39,564 nucleotides of DNA from the NCBI GenBank assembly GCA_945891385.1, contig CAMDDJ010000025.1, forward strand, positions 1 to 39,564. The letters are read 5' to 3'. The notes under the pieces were generated by a model that saw nothing but the letters and a program-made list of their open reading frames with translations, had not been told where the DNA came from and did no database searches. Shown here in pieces: positions 6,687-16,191 of this stretch; the stretch's first letter is position 1; the number at the start of each line of letters is the position of its first letter. Both the position numbers and the translations under genes were made by a program. This stretch comes from Candidatus Kuenenia stuttgartensis. Lineage in GTDB: Bacteria > Planctomycetota > Planctomycetia > Pirellulales > UBA1268.

Positions 6687-9593
6687 TCAGGCGAAGCGAA
6701 ACCGTCGCCGCAGCAGGCCCAAGCCCATCAACAAGGCAACCGACCCCAGCGCCGAGGTGCCAGGCTCGGGCACCGCCGCCACGCTGCCGGCCGCCGTGGG
6801 GGCGGCCGGGAAGTAGTTGCCCTGGCCATAGGCGCCCGCCGTATTCACGCCAACGAGGTCGAACACGTTCGTCACGCCGTCGTAGTTGAAGTCGCCCTGG
6901 TTCCAGACGCTCGCTGTGCCCGATCCGTACTTGCCGGAGCTGTTGATGCTCACCAGGTCGAATACGTTGACCGCGCCACTCAGGTCGACGTCGCCGGACG
7001 CGGCGAACGAGACCCGAGCCGAGCCGTCGCCATTCACCACGTAGCCCACGGCTCGCGTGCCTCCGGACGATGCCGCCGTGCTCGACGTGATCCCCGCCGT
7101 GCCGTTCCAGGCACCGCCGTTGCGGCCGGCGACGATGTCGGCCCGGAGATCGGCAGCCGAGATGCCCCCGGCGGCGACGCTCACCTGGCCGGCTCCCAGG
7201 TCGAGCCGTCCGCCACTCGCAGCCTGATCGACCGAGAGGCCGCCCACGCTCACCGTCACCCGCGCGTCCTGCACGAGCGACAACTGGCCGCCCGTACCGA
7301 CCGTCACGGTCGGCGAACCTGCAATCGTCCCGGCATTGATCGCCAGGGACGTGATCCCGGTCGAGGAGTTCACGGCCACCGTCGCTGCCGCAAGCGTGCC
7401 TCCGTCCACGATCACCGAGGGCGACTTCATCGTCGTGCCCGAGGCGATCGCCAGCGTGGCGCCAGTGTCCACCGTCACGTTCGTGGCCCCGAGGGCGTCT
7501 GCATTCGCCACTTCCAGGGTGCCGGCCGACACGGTCGTCGGACCGGTGTAGGCATTGGCCGCATCAAACACGACCGTGCCGGCGCCGGCCTTGGTGACCG
7601 AGGTCGCCGTCGCGATCGTGGGATAGCCCGCCTGGGCCTGGGTCTGTGAACCCGAGGCGACGTTGATCACGATGTCGGTCGAGGGATTGGCCGACGTGTA
7701 GACGAGGTTCAGATTGTTGCCGCTCTGCACCAGGCTGAACGTGCCGCCGGCCAAATCGTTGGCAAAGCCCGCCGCACCGTTGGTCGCCGCTGCGTTGATC
7801 ACGAACTTCTCCGGCGCGAAGCCGGTGATCCCGCCGGCCGCCGAGGCGATCGTCCAGGTGTAGTTCGAGCCGGTGCTGAAGTTGATGGCATTGCCGCTCG
7901 TGACTTCCGGATCGACGGCCGACAGGCTCCAGAGGTTGACCTGAAACTGCTCGGTGTCGGTCGCGGTGATATCGAGCCGCCCGCCGATGTCGGCCAATCC
8001 CCAGCCGGTCGAACTGCCGGCCGTGCCGGCGGCGTCGTACACCTGCCAATTCAGATTGCCCGTCGGGCCGAACGTAACGTCACCGGTCACGGTGAGCGTG
8101 CCGGTGCTGGCGCCTGGCAAAAAGCGGCCGCCGGCCTGGATCAGCACGCTGCCCTGAACCTGGCCGTCGCCAGTCAGGGTCTGGGCCGGCTCCACGAGCA
8201 GGCCAGCCGTGATGGCAGAGACGTCGAGCGTGGCCCCCGCGTCGACCCGGATCGTGCTGGCCCCGATGTTCGGAAGAATGAGGGAAAACGCACCCATTCT
8301 GAACGTGCCCTCCATCACCCGCGCGGTGCCACCGAGCAGGGCAATGCCGTCGAACACCAGCGTGCCGGGGCCGGTCTTCTGAAACCCCTGCCGCCCGCGG
8401 AGGTCTGACGCGATCGTCGTGGTCACGCCGGTCGCGACGTTGATCTGCGTCGAGGCGTTCGGATCGAAGATCTGCGAGTCGCGTTTGGCGAGGGGCCCGG
8501 TTCGGGCCGTGGCTCCGATCCAGAGCGGGTCGCCTGAGATGACGTAACCATCGGATTGGAAATCGAGCCCGCCGCCAGCCGTGACACCGCCGTCGGTAAT
8601 CGTCACCGCGCCGCCAATGCCGCCGAAGACGGCCGGCTGATCCCACTGCCAGGTCGACGGGGCTACGGCACCCAGCCAGGTTTCCGTGAGGTTGCCCCAC
8701 AGTCCCGATCCGCCAGGAGTGACTCCGTCACCGGCCCAGACAAGCTGCGTCGTCGCCGTCGGACTGGCAATGACCCGGACGTTGTCGTAAAGCCCGAAAA
8801 TGTCGGGACCCGCGACGGAGGTAAACACGTCCATGTATCCGAGCATGATGTTTCCATCGGCCACCGGCACCGGGGTCCTGGTCCAGGCCTGCCCGTTCAC
8901 GGTCCATTCCGCCTGGGTGGCATCGACCCGCACTCCGATCTCGAGCCATTGGTTCTGGGGAGTGTCCCCCTGGTAGGCGAAGAAATACGGCGCGACGTAT
9001 TCGTCCTGCTGGTAACTGGCCGGAGGCTGGCGCACGTAGCCCCCGTTGTTGTCGGCACCTGTCTGCTCGGCCCCGGCGATGTAGACCCGCACGTCGCGGG
9101 CCGCCCCGTCCTCACCGGTGAACGTAAAGTCGAGTCCGTTGTCGCTTGGCCCCACGCCTGGTGTGCCCGATGTGGGAGCCTGAGCCACGGTGGAGGTATG
9201 CCCCACGCCGAAGATCGAGAATTCGGTCGATCCCGTCGCGCTCCCAACGTTCATCCAGACGTCAAAAAGCAGTGTGTAGGAACCGGTCGTCGTGCTGAAT
9301 GACTGGCCGTCGGGAAACGCCATGATCGCGCTCGAGGCACCCGTCGGGCCGAGATTCGTCTCCAACTTCAGGCCGACCGTGCCGGTGCCGTTTGGGGCTG
9401 CTGGGATGCCAAGAAGGCCATAGTCAAAGGCGAAGTTCGAGCCGCTGACTCCCCCCGCCTGCGACACGGTCCAACGGCTGGCGGCGTTGCCGTCCTCGAA
9501 ATCTTCGCTGTAGTAGATCTGGGCCACCGCCGCCACCGGCAGCATGGCAAGAACCAGGGCACAACCAGCGACCAGCCAACGCGACGATGCCAT
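6687..9593 (-). CDS. Giant PEP-CTERM protein with lectin-like N-terminus, beta-strand repeats and dockerin
   Basis: Predicted surface or matrix protein of 968 residues; no catalytic motif seen. A signal peptide (VAGCALVLAMLPVAAVA) is followed by a LamG/lectin-like region (about 25-260) that opens with YSEDFEDGN. Two or more autotransporter-associated beta-strand repeats follow (QKTGPGTLVFDG and KAGAGTVVFDAANAYTG), then the shared module VAGRNGGAWNGTAGITSST, two dockerin-like repeats (GDVDLSGAVNVFDL, GDFNYDGVTNVFDL) and a PEP-CTERM sorting tail (VPEPGTSALG, hydrophobic span, LLRRRFRF). PEP-CTERM tails are normally processed by an exosortase, none of which lies in the window. The start is firm: AGGAGG at 9600-9605 lies six bases before ATG 9593. 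Its N-terminal domain resembles that of the next gene upstream (9762-10715). Confidence 0.85.
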   Translation of the reverse strand: MASSRWLVAGCALVLAMLPVAAVAQIYYSEDFEDGNAASRWTVSQAGGVSGSNFAFDYGLLGIPAAPNGTGTVGLKLETNLGPTGASSAIMAFPDGQSFSTTTGSYTLLFDVWMNVGSATGSTEFSIFGVGHTSTVAQAPTSGTPGVGPSDNGLDFTFTGEDGAARDVRVYIAGAEQTGADNNGGYVRQPPASYQQDEYVAPYFFAYQGDTPQNQWLEIGVRVDATQAEWTVNGQAWTRTPVPVADGNIMLGYMDVFTSVAGPDIFGLYDNVRVIASPTATTQLVWAGDGVTPGGSGLWGNLTETWLGAVAPSTWQWDQPAVFGGIGGAVTITDGGVTAGGGLDFQSDGYVISGDPLWIGATARTGPLAKRDSQIFDPNASTQINVATGVTTTIASDLRGRQGFQKTGPGTLVFDGIALLGGTARVMEGTFRMGAFSLILPNIGASTIRVDAGATLDVSAITAGLLVEPAQTLTGDGQVQGSVLIQAGGRFLPGASTGTLTVTGDVTFGPTGNLNWQVYDAAGTAGSSTGWGLADIGGRLDITATDTEQFQVNLWSLSAVDPEVTSGNAINFSTGSNYTWTIASAAGGITGFAPEKFVINAAATNGAAGFANDLAGGTFSLVQSGNNLNLVYTSANPSTDIVINVASGSQTQAQAGYPTIATATSVTKAGAGTVVFDAANAYTGPTTVSAGTLEVANADALGATNVTVDTGATLAIASGTTMKSPSVIVDGGTLAAATVAVNSSTGITSLAINAGTIAGSPTVTVGTGGQLSLVQDARVTVSVGGLSVDQAASGGRLDLGAGQVSVAAGGISAADLRADIVAGRNGGAWNGTAGITSSTAASSGGTRAVGYVVNGDGSARVSFAASGDVDLSGAVNVFDLVSINSSGKYGSGTASVWNQGDFNYDGVTNVFDLVGVNTAGAYGQGNYFPAAPTAAGSVAAVPEPGTSALGSVALLMGLGLLRRRFRFA

Positions 9594-9761
9594 GAAACAC
9601 CTCCTGTTGAAAAACGATCCGATGCCTTGAACGTGACCTTCGTGCCTGGAGGTTCTCGATGAGCCTCTGGCTATGATTCGCCCACCTCCATCGCCTGACC
9701 TGCCTCCTCCACCTCGCAGCCTTCCCTGCCGCGGCCGACAGCCAACACCGCTTCCGGCCCG

Positions 9762-10715
9762 TCAGCTCCGCCGATGACGGCCGACCCGGCGCCGGACCGA
9801 CAGTGCCATGAGCCCAACGAACCCGATCGCCGCGGCCGTAGCCGGCTCCGGCACGGCGCTCACCTCCAGGTTGTCGTAGACGACGAACACACTGGCCGGT
9901 GAGAGCGACGTGAAGGCGTCGGTCGCGCCGAGGCTGACGAGGCCCTGGAGCAATCCGGTGAAGGGCGTGGGGCTGAGCGGATTCGGGCTGTTGTCGAAGA
10001 TCAACTGGGAATTCCCAGCGGTGTCGGTCATCGAATACGTGATCCTGCCGGCCACGTTGTCCACGTCGATTGCCACGGTCGTCCAGATGTTGCCGGGGGA
10101 ACCCGCGGCGGTCGACGGGGGATTCGGGAACAGGCTCTGGTAGAAGGCCCCGCTGCCGTTCGAGCCGTGTCCGAGGTAGCTGGGATCGGTGTTGGGCACG
10201 GTCGTGGCTCCACCGTTCGCGCTGGAGAGATACCAGCGGTAGTCGGAGCTCGACCCACCATCGCCCGTGAACGCCATGAACGAGCCCGACCCCGAGATCG
10301 GCGAGAACACGGAGTTGTAGGTCGTGCCGTCGCCGCCCACCCCGGGCTCCGCGTAGATCGTGGTGGCCGTGGCCCCCTGGTAGGCCATGAACACGTCCAC
10401 CAGCATCCGATACTGGGCTGCCGTCACGGCCGTCGAGTTGAAGACCGTCTGCGAATTCACGGCGGTGAGCGACGTGTTGACGGCCAGTTTCAGGCCGCTT
10501 GTGTCTCCGGAGACCGACCGGGGTGCGAGTGGAATTCCTGCGGTGACGTAGTCGAAGGCAAAGGTCACTGATCCGTTGGCTGGGTTATCGCTGACGACCG
10601 CGTAATTCGCCGATGTGTCCGTCTCGAAGTTGTCGCTGATGAGCGCCTGACCGTGAACGGTCTGACCAACGAACGAACCGAGGGCAAACACCAAAATTAA
10701 AAACAGGCGATGCAT
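9762..10715 (-). CDS. PEP-CTERM protein with lectin-like domain
   Basis: Secreted protein of 317 residues, function unknown. Signal peptide LFLILVFALGSFVGQTVHG, then a single beta-sandwich-like domain starting SDNFETDTSANYAVVSDNP, and a PEP-CTERM tail VPEPATAAAIGFVGLMALS followed by RRRVGRHRR. ATG 10715 is chosen because the signal peptide begins there and AAGGA lies about ten bases upstream. The region from SDNFE to the first 60 mature residues parallels the giant neighbour downstream (FAFDY, GIPLAP/GIPAAP, GLKLAVN/GLKLETN), so the two are partial paralogues, likely made by tandem duplication followed by addition of the beta-strand and dockerin part to one copy. Confidence 0.8.
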   Translation of the reverse strand: MHRLFLILVFALGSFVGQTVHGQALISDNFETDTSANYAVVSDNPANGSVTFAFDYVTAGIPLAPRSVSGDTSGLKLAVNTSLTAVNSQTVFNSTAVTAAQYRMLVDVFMAYQGATATTIYAEPGVGGDGTTYNSVFSPISGSGSFMAFTGDGGSSSDYRWYLSSANGGATTVPNTDPSYLGHGSNGSGAFYQSLFPNPPSTAAGSPGNIWTTVAIDVDNVAGRITYSMTDTAGNSQLIFDNSPNPLSPTPFTGLLQGLVSLGATDAFTSLSPASVFVVYDNLEVSAVPEPATAAAIGFVGLMALSVRRRVGRHRRS

Positions 10716-11354
10716 GGGACGATCCTTTCTTCCGTAGGAGCGAGTGGAATGCAGAACCATGGCGGCACACCAAGGGCGGCCTCGGCCTGGATCAGGCAAA
10801 CCGTCGACGCGAATGCGGTTCAGAAAGGCACCAGCAAGAAGCTAGCCACCCGGAAGGCACACGGGCGGAGGGACGCAACCTACTGGGGGAGACTCTGCTC
10901 GCCAGGCCCGCCGCACTCGCGGCGGGCTTGATCACGACGGCGGTCAACCTGAGCCAGTAGCTGCCCTTTCACGAAACGAACTTCCCGGTGCGACACGTAG
11001 CGCAGACAGCAGTGAATCGCACCAACCCCGCCTAACTTCGCGGAGCATACTGATCCTCGTCGACATGTCAAGGATCGTGACCGCCACGAACCAGAGGGTG
11101 ACCGCGGCTCGCAGCACCGAATGCGGGGCCTGCATACCCTGCCGGGGGTATCTCATGCGGGTCGATGCGTCTGAACGCCCCGCCCTCCTCGGTTCCGAAG
11201 GAAACCGTGCGTCAACCATGCGGGCTCGCTGACGAAACACGCTTGGCTTTCGCGTCGTTCTCCTACTAGCATGGAGTTCGGCGGAGGGCACACGATCCCC
11301 GGGCTCCCCACCCTCGCGTCGCGATGGACGACAACAGCAAGAAAGGTGGTTGCG
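10716..11354. other. Divergent intergenic region, about 640 bp
   Basis: Lies between the leftward PEP-CTERM gene and the rightward DUF1559 gene, and must hold promoters for both. Apart from the stem-loop at 10906-10927 and a weak six-pair hairpin (ATACCC 11134-11139 with GGGTAT 11146-11151), I see no gene. A possible -10 (TACTAG, 11264-11269) preceded by TTGGCT (11243-11248) has a short 15-base spacer and is weak. Confidence 0.4.
10906..10927. other. Perfect GC-rich stem-loop in divergent region
   Basis: GCCCGCCGC (10906-10914) and GCGGCGGGC (10919-10927) form a nine-pair stem with an ACTC loop. It stands about 190 bp upstream of the leftward PEP-CTERM gene and 430 bp upstream of the rightward DUF1559 gene, and no T-tract follows. 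As no gene converges on it, a terminator role is doubtful; a leader structure or protein-binding cruciform is possible. Confidence 0.4.
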
Positions 11355-12464
11355 ATGCTATTCAACGCTCCGAGCACAAAGCGGATCGCTGCCTTCACGC
11401 TCGTGGAACTGCTGGTCGTAATCGCGATCATCGCCACGCTCATCGGCCTGCTCCTTCCGGCGGTTCAGAGCGCCCGCGAGTCGGCCAGGCGGATCCAGTG
11501 TGGCAACAACGTCCGCCAGGTGGCGCTGGCTTCACTCAACTACGAAGCGGCCAACAAGCGGCTTCCGCCCCGCCGGTTCACCAAGGTCTTCACCGACCCC
11601 CAGCGGGGTCGGAAGACCACCGTCCCGCCGTCCTCACAGAACTCGGCCCCGACGTTGGTTTTGATCATGCCGTACTTCGAGGAGTCGTCTGGTTTCAAGC
11701 TCTTCGACCTCGACTATGGCACCAACGACGACGCCCCGATCCACGCGGGCATTCCGTCGAAGGCGAATGCAAACGCCGCCGCCCGCACCCAGCAGGTCGC
11801 CTCGTTTCGCTGCCCCTCGGATCCATCTACGGGCAGCGTGCCGTCGTGGGGCACGTCGCTCCCTTCGGGCCGGTGCAACTACATGGCCAGCGTAGGCGGT
11901 GCGAATATGCGGGGCGGCACACCGATCGACGGTATGTTCGCGATCCCAGATCCTCCAGAGGGCACCGTGATGCAGGGCTTCAAGATCGCCAAGATTGGCG
12001 ACGGAATGTCGAACACCGCCATGTTCGCCGAGGTGATGCGGGGTACCGCCGATTGGCAGTCGAGCACGAGGGACCACACCTCGGCCTACATCGGTAGCAC
12101 GCCCTTCGCAGGCGCCCAGCTCGCCGATGGCCGAGATGTGCGGCAGTGCGGCACCACGGGCGACCGCACCGCCACCCAAACCATCGTGTACACGGGCAAC
12201 CAGCTTCACCGCGACTTCGTCTTCACCTTCATGTACACCCACACGCTGCCCCCAAATTGGAACGCCCCGTCGCCGGGGGGCCAGCGGTGGAACTGCGGAG
12301 CGACCAACTACACGCAGGCCCACATCGCCGCCTCGAGTTACCATCCCGGCGGAGCCACGGTCGCATTCGGTGACGCGTCGACCCGGTTCGTCAGCGACAA
12401 CGTCGACTTTGCCGTCTGGCAGGCCGTCGGCAGTCGCGACGGCGGTGAGTCGGAGGGTCTCTAG
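11355..12464 (+). CDS. DUF1559 pseudopilin-like protein (copy 1)
   Basis: Protein of 369 residues of the planctomycete DUF1559 family, with a type IV prepilin-like N-terminus. Residues [18 protein letters not shown] form the prepilin helix after a short basic leader ([13 protein letters not shown]), with the conserved Glu five residues into the mature form; cleavage by a prepilin peptidase is expected. [20 protein letters not shown] and the C-terminal [14 protein letters not shown] (the family's H-to-DG region) are typical. Function is unknown; the family is strongly expanded in planctomycetes and thought to be surface-exposed. ATG 11355 has AAGGTGG about seven bases upstream and leaves a short leader; the open frame from 11271 adds unlikely residues. 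It is followed 38 bp later by a small lipoprotein gene, an arrangement repeated at 30.5-31.9 kb. Confidence 0.9.
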   Translation: MLFNAPSTKRIAAFTLVELLVVIAIIATLIGLLLPAVQSARESARRIQCGNNVRQVALASLNYEAANKRLPPRRFTKVFTDPQRGRKTTVPPSSQNSAPTLVLIMPYFEESSGFKLFDLDYGTNDDAPIHAGIPSKANANAAARTQQVASFRCPSDPSTGSVPSWGTSLPSGRCNYMASVGGANMRGGTPIDGMFAIPDPPEGTVMQGFKIAKIGDGMSNTAMFAEVMRGTADWQSSTRDHTSAYIGSTPFAGAQLADGRDVRQCGTTGDRTATQTIVYTGNQLHRDFVFTFMYTHTLPPNWNAPSPGGQRWNCGATNYTQAHIAASSYHPGGATVAFGDASTRFVSDNVDFAVWQAVGSRDGGESEGL

Positions 12465-12502
12465 AGATGCCTGAGCCAATCGAAGCGGCCCGAGGGAAAG
12501 CC

Positions 12503-12922
12503 ATGCGGATCCAGAGTGGAGGTCGCCTCCTGTGCAATTGGTTTGCGGCGATCGCGATTGGAGTCGCGGCCACGGCCGGCTGTGGGTCGGGCGAGAAGGA
12601 GCAGGTCTTCCCTCCCGACGGCGGGCTGCTCGATCTCAAGGCGTTTCTCGAATCCGCCAAGGCAAGCGGGCAGGCGACGACGCGGGAGGCCGCAGCGCCC
12701 GTCATCTCGGCCGTCCATCTCGGCGCCGACTATTACATTCGCTCGGGCCAGATCGAATACATCTGGGGCACGAAGCTGGCCAGCGGCCCCGAGGCGGCCG
12801 CGACGGTGATCGCCTTCCAGACGTCGGCGGCAAAAGAGGGTGGCTGGGTGCTCTTCCAGGATGGCTCGATGAAGCGGCTCACGGCCGAGGAGTTTGCAGC
12901 CGCCCCGAAGGCCACCCCCTGA
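12503..12922 (+). CDS. Small lipoprotein paired with DUF1559 (copy 1)
   Basis: A 139-residue protein of unknown function. The N-terminus has a basic start, a hydrophobic stretch (NWFAAIAIGVAATAG) and a lipobox Cys (TAGC), so it is likely lipidated and membrane-bound. The mature part contains YYIRSGQIEYIWGTKL and GGWVLFQDGSMKRLTAEEF and no domain I recognise. ATG 12503 is preferred over ATG 12467 because GAGGGA lies five to ten bases upstream and the signal peptide then has normal length. Probably co-transcribed with the DUF1559 gene just upstream. It shows no clear likeness to the lipoprotein following the second DUF1559 gene, although the arrangement is the same. Confidence 0.75.
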   Translation: MRIQSGGRLLCNWFAAIAIGVAATAGCGSGEKEQVFPPDGGLLDLKAFLESAKASGQATTREAAAPVISAVHLGADYYIRSGQIEYIWGTKLASGPEAAATVIAFQTSAAKEGGWVLFQDGSMKRLTAEEFAAAPKATP

Positions 12923-13081
12923 CCCGCTGGCGTCCCACACCCCCGCCTTCGCGGCATGGGCACCAGGATTCGCTGCCGGGCGAGCGTGGGCCGACTGACT
13001 CCTCGCCCCGCAGTCCAAGGCCGTCGAGCCGTCGCGGCCGGTATCCTGGGCGTGATCCGCATCCCCAACGAGGAGTCATCC

Positions 13082-14290
13082 ATGGCGGCGAAATCTGACG
13101 CGAGTTCCGTCACAAGCGGTCTCGATCAACTGGTGGCCGAAGAGTTCGCCCGGCTGCGAGGCAGGCGGGTGGGCCTCGTCACCCACCCCGCTGCCGTCGA
13201 TCGCCAACTCCGCGACGTGGCCAGCCTGATCGAGGCGGCTCCGGGCGCGCGACTCGTGACCGTCTTCGGGCCCGAGCATGGCCTGTTCGGCCAGGCGCAG
13301 GATCTCGAGAGCGTGCCCGACGAGCACGAGCAACAACCCGCCGTGCGGCTCTACAGCCTCTACGGAACCTCGGCCGCCAGCCTGCGGCCCACACCCGAGC
13401 AGCTCGCCGGAATCGATCTGCTCGTGGTCGATCTCCAAGACGTCGGCAGTCGCTACTACACCTTCCAGGCCACGATGAAATACTGCCTGGAGGCGGCGAG
13501 CCCGCTCAACCTTCCCGTGCTCGTGCTCGATCGCCCCAACCCGCTCGGAGGCGCCGTGGTCGAAGGACCGCGACTCGTGCCGGGCTACGAGAGCTTTATC
13601 GGGGCTCACGACATCGCGATCCGGCACGGCCTCACGATCGGCGAGCTCGCGCTGCTCTACCAGGCCGACCTCGAAGCCGCCGGCCGACCGGTGGACGTGG
13701 AGGTGGTGCCCTGCGGCGGCCTGCGGCGGAGCATGTGGTTCGAGGAGACGGGCCTGCCCTGGGTGCTGCCCTCGCCCAACATGCCCACCATCGAGACCGC
13801 GGTGGTCTATCCGGGACAGTGCCTGATCGAAGGCACGAACCTCAGCGAGGGCCGCGGCACCACTCGCCCCTTCGAACTCTGCGGTGCCCCTTGGATCGAA
13901 CCGCGAAAGCTCGCGGCGGAGATGAACGCGGCCGGTCTGCCGGGGGTTCGCTTCCGGCCGGCGGTGTTTCGGCCCACCTTCCAGAAGCATGCGGGCGTCG
14001 ATTGCGGCGGAGTGCAGATTCATGTGACCGACCGCGACGCCTTCCGCCCGGTGCGGACGAGCCTGGCCCTGATCGCCGCGATCCGGCGGCTCGATCCGGA
14101 GCGGTTCGCATGGCGGACCGAGGAATACGAGTTTGTGAAGGATCCGATCGCGATTGATCTCCTGTTCGGCTCCGACCGTGAGCGGAAGGCGATCGACGCA
14201 GGCCTTCCCTGGCAGGAGATCGCCGCGACCTGGGAGCCCGAAGAACATGCCTTCGACACCCAGCGACACCGCGCCTGGCTCTATGAATAG
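13082..14290 (+). CDS. DUF1343 protein, NamZ-like exo-beta-N-acetylmuramidase family (GH171)
   Basis: A 402-residue member of the DUF1343 family, in which characterised NamZ proteins release N-acetylmuramic acid from peptidoglycan fragments. Visible family segments are LRGRRVGLVTHPAAVD near the start, VFGPEHGLFGQAQ, DLLVVDLQDVGSRYYTF, LVLDRPNPLGG, WVLPSPNMPT, GTNLSEGRGTTRPFE and FRPTFQKHAGVDCGG. The start at ATG 13082 has GAGGAG about seven bases upstream. No signal peptide is present, so if active it would work in the cytoplasm, consistent with recycling of muropeptides, or the export signal is missing. It is transcribed in the same direction as the DUF1559/lipoprotein pair but 160 bp away, so it is probably a separate unit. 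Activity is inferred from the family. Confidence 0.85.
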   Translation: MAAKSDASSVTSGLDQLVAEEFARLRGRRVGLVTHPAAVDRQLRDVASLIEAAPGARLVTVFGPEHGLFGQAQDLESVPDEHEQQPAVRLYSLYGTSAASLRPTPEQLAGIDLLVVDLQDVGSRYYTFQATMKYCLEAASPLNLPVLVLDRPNPLGGAVVEGPRLVPGYESFIGAHDIAIRHGLTIGELALLYQADLEAAGRPVDVEVVPCGGLRRSMWFEETGLPWVLPSPNMPTIETAVVYPGQCLIEGTNLSEGRGTTRPFELCGAPWIEPRKLAAEMNAAGLPGVRFRPAVFRPTFQKHAGVDCGGVQIHVTDRDAFRPVRTSLALIAAIRRLDPERFAWRTEEYEFVKDPIAIDLLFGSDRERKAIDAGLPWQEIAATWEPEEHAFDTQRHRAWLYE

Positions 14291-14304
14291 CACCGGCTGA
14301 AGAA

Positions 14305-14348
14305 CACCGGCTCGGGTGCGGCAAAAGTCGCGTCGCGGGTGAGATACG
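14305..14348. repeat. Dispersed repeat copy related to 3003-3047
   Basis: This 44-base stretch, starting CACCGGCTCGGG and containing CGGCAAAAGTCGC, matches 3003-3047 with four substitutions and one gap. It occupies most of the 74-bp gap between the convergent DUF1343 and ABC-F genes. A partial CACCGGCT also stands at 14291-14298. Confidence 0.65.
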
Positions 14349-14364
14349 TGAGCCGCGAGCCGCC

Positions 14365-16191
14365 TCAGCGGTCGGACCGCTCGGCTTCGAGTTCCTCCCA
14401 GCGGCCGAAGGCGGCTTCGAGGTCGGCCTGGAGCGCCGCGGCCCGGGTCGAGACGGCCGCAATCTCGGGGGCCGGTGATTGGTAGAAGGTCGGGTCGGCC
14501 ATCTGCTCGTGGATCGCGGCCAGGGCGGTTTCGAGCCGCTCGATCTCGGCAGGAAGGGATTCGAGTTCCCGCTGAAGCTTGTAGGAGAGTTTCTTGGTCT
14601 CGGTCTTGGGAGCGGTCTCGTCAGCAGCGGCGGCAGACGCCCGCGCGGCCGCGGGAGCGGCGGGAGCCGCCGGCCGCTCGGCCCGCTGACGCACCCAGTC
14701 GGCATGGCCACCGACATATTCCTTCACCCCCTCTGGCTCGAACACGAGCGTGCTCGTGACCACGTTGTCGAGAAACTCCCGGTCGTGGCTGACCACGAGG
14801 AGCGTACCCGCGTAGTCCACCAGCCGCTCCTCGAGCAGTTCGACCGTCTCGGCATCGAGATCGTTGGTCGGTTCGTCGAGCACGATCACGTTCGCTGGCT
14901 TGGCGAACAGCTTCGCCAGCAGCAGCCGATTGCGTTCGCCCCCGGAGAGCCTCTTGATCGGGGTGCGGGCCCGCTCGGGCGTGAACAGGAAGTCGCGGAG
15001 ATAGCCGACCACGTGCCGCGACTGGCCGCCGACGGTGATCGTGTCGTTGCCGTCGGCGATGCTCTGCTCAGGAGTCGCCTCATCGTCGAGCCGGGCCCGC
15101 AGCTGGTCGAAGTAGGCGATCGCGAGATTCGTGCCCAGCCGGACGCGGCCGGCCGACGGCGCGAGTTCGCCGAGCACGACCCGCAGGAGCGTGGTCTTGC
15201 CTGCGCCGTTAGGGCCGATGATGCCCACCCGGTCGCCCCGCATCAGCGTCGTGGAGAGGCCGCTGAACACGGGCGGTCCGCCCGGGTGGGCGAAGCCGAC
15301 GCCTTCCAGCCGGGCCACGAGTGCGCCGCTCCGCTCGGCCTCGTGGATCGCCAGCTTGGCGGTGCCCTCCCGCTCCCGCCGGGCCTGCCGCTCGTTCCGC
15401 ATCGACTTCAGCGCCCTCACCCGCCCCTCGTTGCGGGTCCGGCGGGCCTTGATCCCCTGGCGGATCCACCGTTCCTCCTCGGCCAGCCGCTTGTCGAAAA
15501 GGGCGTTCTGCTTCTCCTCGGCATCGAGCACCTCTTCCTTGCGGCGGCAGAAGGCGTCGTAGTCGCAGGCCCAGTCGAACAGCCGGCCCCGGTCGATCTC
15601 GATGATCCGGGTGGCGATCCGGCGCAGAAACGCGCGATCGTGGGTCACGAACACCACGGTCGTGGGCCAGCCGAGCAGGAGCCCCTCGAGCCACTCGATG
15701 CTGGCGAGATCGAGGTGATTGGTGGGCTCGTCGAGCAGGAGGAGGTCGGGCCGCGACACGAGCGCCCGGGCCAGCCAGGCCCGCCGCGCGAGCCCCACGG
15801 AGAGTTCCCCGAGCGGCGTCTCGCCACCCCGCGGCAGCTGATCGAGCCTGGTGGCCGCCAGCAGCCGGGTGAGTTCCTTGTCGAGCCGCCAGGCCTCGTC
15901 GGCCGGCCCCCGCCAGCCGCCCCGAATCAGATCCGCGACCGAGATCCCGGCCGGCACGTCGCCGGGCGGCTCCTGGGTGAGGAGCGCCACATGCGCTCCC
16001 GGCGCCAGCCGCACGCTCCCGCCGTCGGGCACGACGTCGCCGGAGAGGATCCGCAGCAGGGTGCTCTTTCCAGCTCCGTTCCGGCCCAGGAGGCCGATCC
16101 GCTCGCCGGGCTCGATCACCGCGGATACCTCGTCGAGTAACGGCGGACCACGAAAACCGACGGAGAGCGAGTCGAGGGACACGAGCGGCAT
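14365..16191 (-). CDS. uup: ABC-F family ATPase, Uup-like
   Basis: Cytoplasmic ABC-F protein of 608 residues, with two nucleotide-binding domains and no membrane part; relatives act on ribosomes or nucleic-acid intermediates rather than transport. Domain 1 has Walker A GRNGAGKST (about 37), Walker B LLLLDEPTNHLD (about 150). An arginine-rich linker follows (RWIRQGIKARRTRNEGR), then domain 2 with Walker A GPNGAGKTT, signature LSGGERNRLL and Walker B VIVLDEPTNDLD. After about residue 535 an Ala-rich stretch leads to a C-terminal coiled coil (YKLQRELESLPAEIERLETAL), the feature that marks Uup. The first signature is LSVGLARR rather than LSGG, an unusual change. The assignment to Uup instead of another ABC-F branch rests on the linker and C-terminal coiled coil. 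Convergent with the DUF1343 gene. Confidence 0.9.
   Translation of the reverse strand: MPLVSLDSLSVGFRGPPLLDEVSAVIEPGERIGLLGRNGAGKSTLLRILSGDVVPDGGSVRLAPGAHVALLTQEPPGDVPAGISVADLIRGGWRGPADEAWRLDKELTRLLAATRLDQLPRGGETPLGELSVGLARRAWLARALVSRPDLLLLDEPTNHLDLASIEWLEGLLLGWPTTVVFVTHDRAFLRRIATRIIEIDRGRLFDWACDYDAFCRRKEEVLDAEEKQNALFDKRLAEEERWIRQGIKARRTRNEGRVRALKSMRNERQARREREGTAKLAIHEAERSGALVARLEGVGFAHPGGPPVFSGLSTTLMRGDRVGIIGPNGAGKTTLLRVVLGELAPSAGRVRLGTNLAIAYFDQLRARLDDEATPEQSIADGNDTITVGGQSRHVVGYLRDFLFTPERARTPIKRLSGGERNRLLLAKLFAKPANVIVLDEPTNDLDAETVELLEERLVDYAGTLLVVSHDREFLDNVVTSTLVFEPEGVKEYVGGHADWVRQRAERPAAPAAPAAARASAAAADETAPKTETKKLSYKLQRELESLPAEIERLETALAAIHEQMADPTFYQSPAPEIAAVSTRAAALQADLEAAFGRWEELEAERSDR

Noticed and set aside
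12956..13081. Longer start for the DUF1343 protein giving an export signal
   Set aside because: The extra residues are Arg-rich without a hydrophobic core, and ATG 13082 has a good GAGGAG site.
14479..16140. Rightward open frame of 553 codons
   Set aside because: Antisense to the ABC-F gene with intact Walker motifs.
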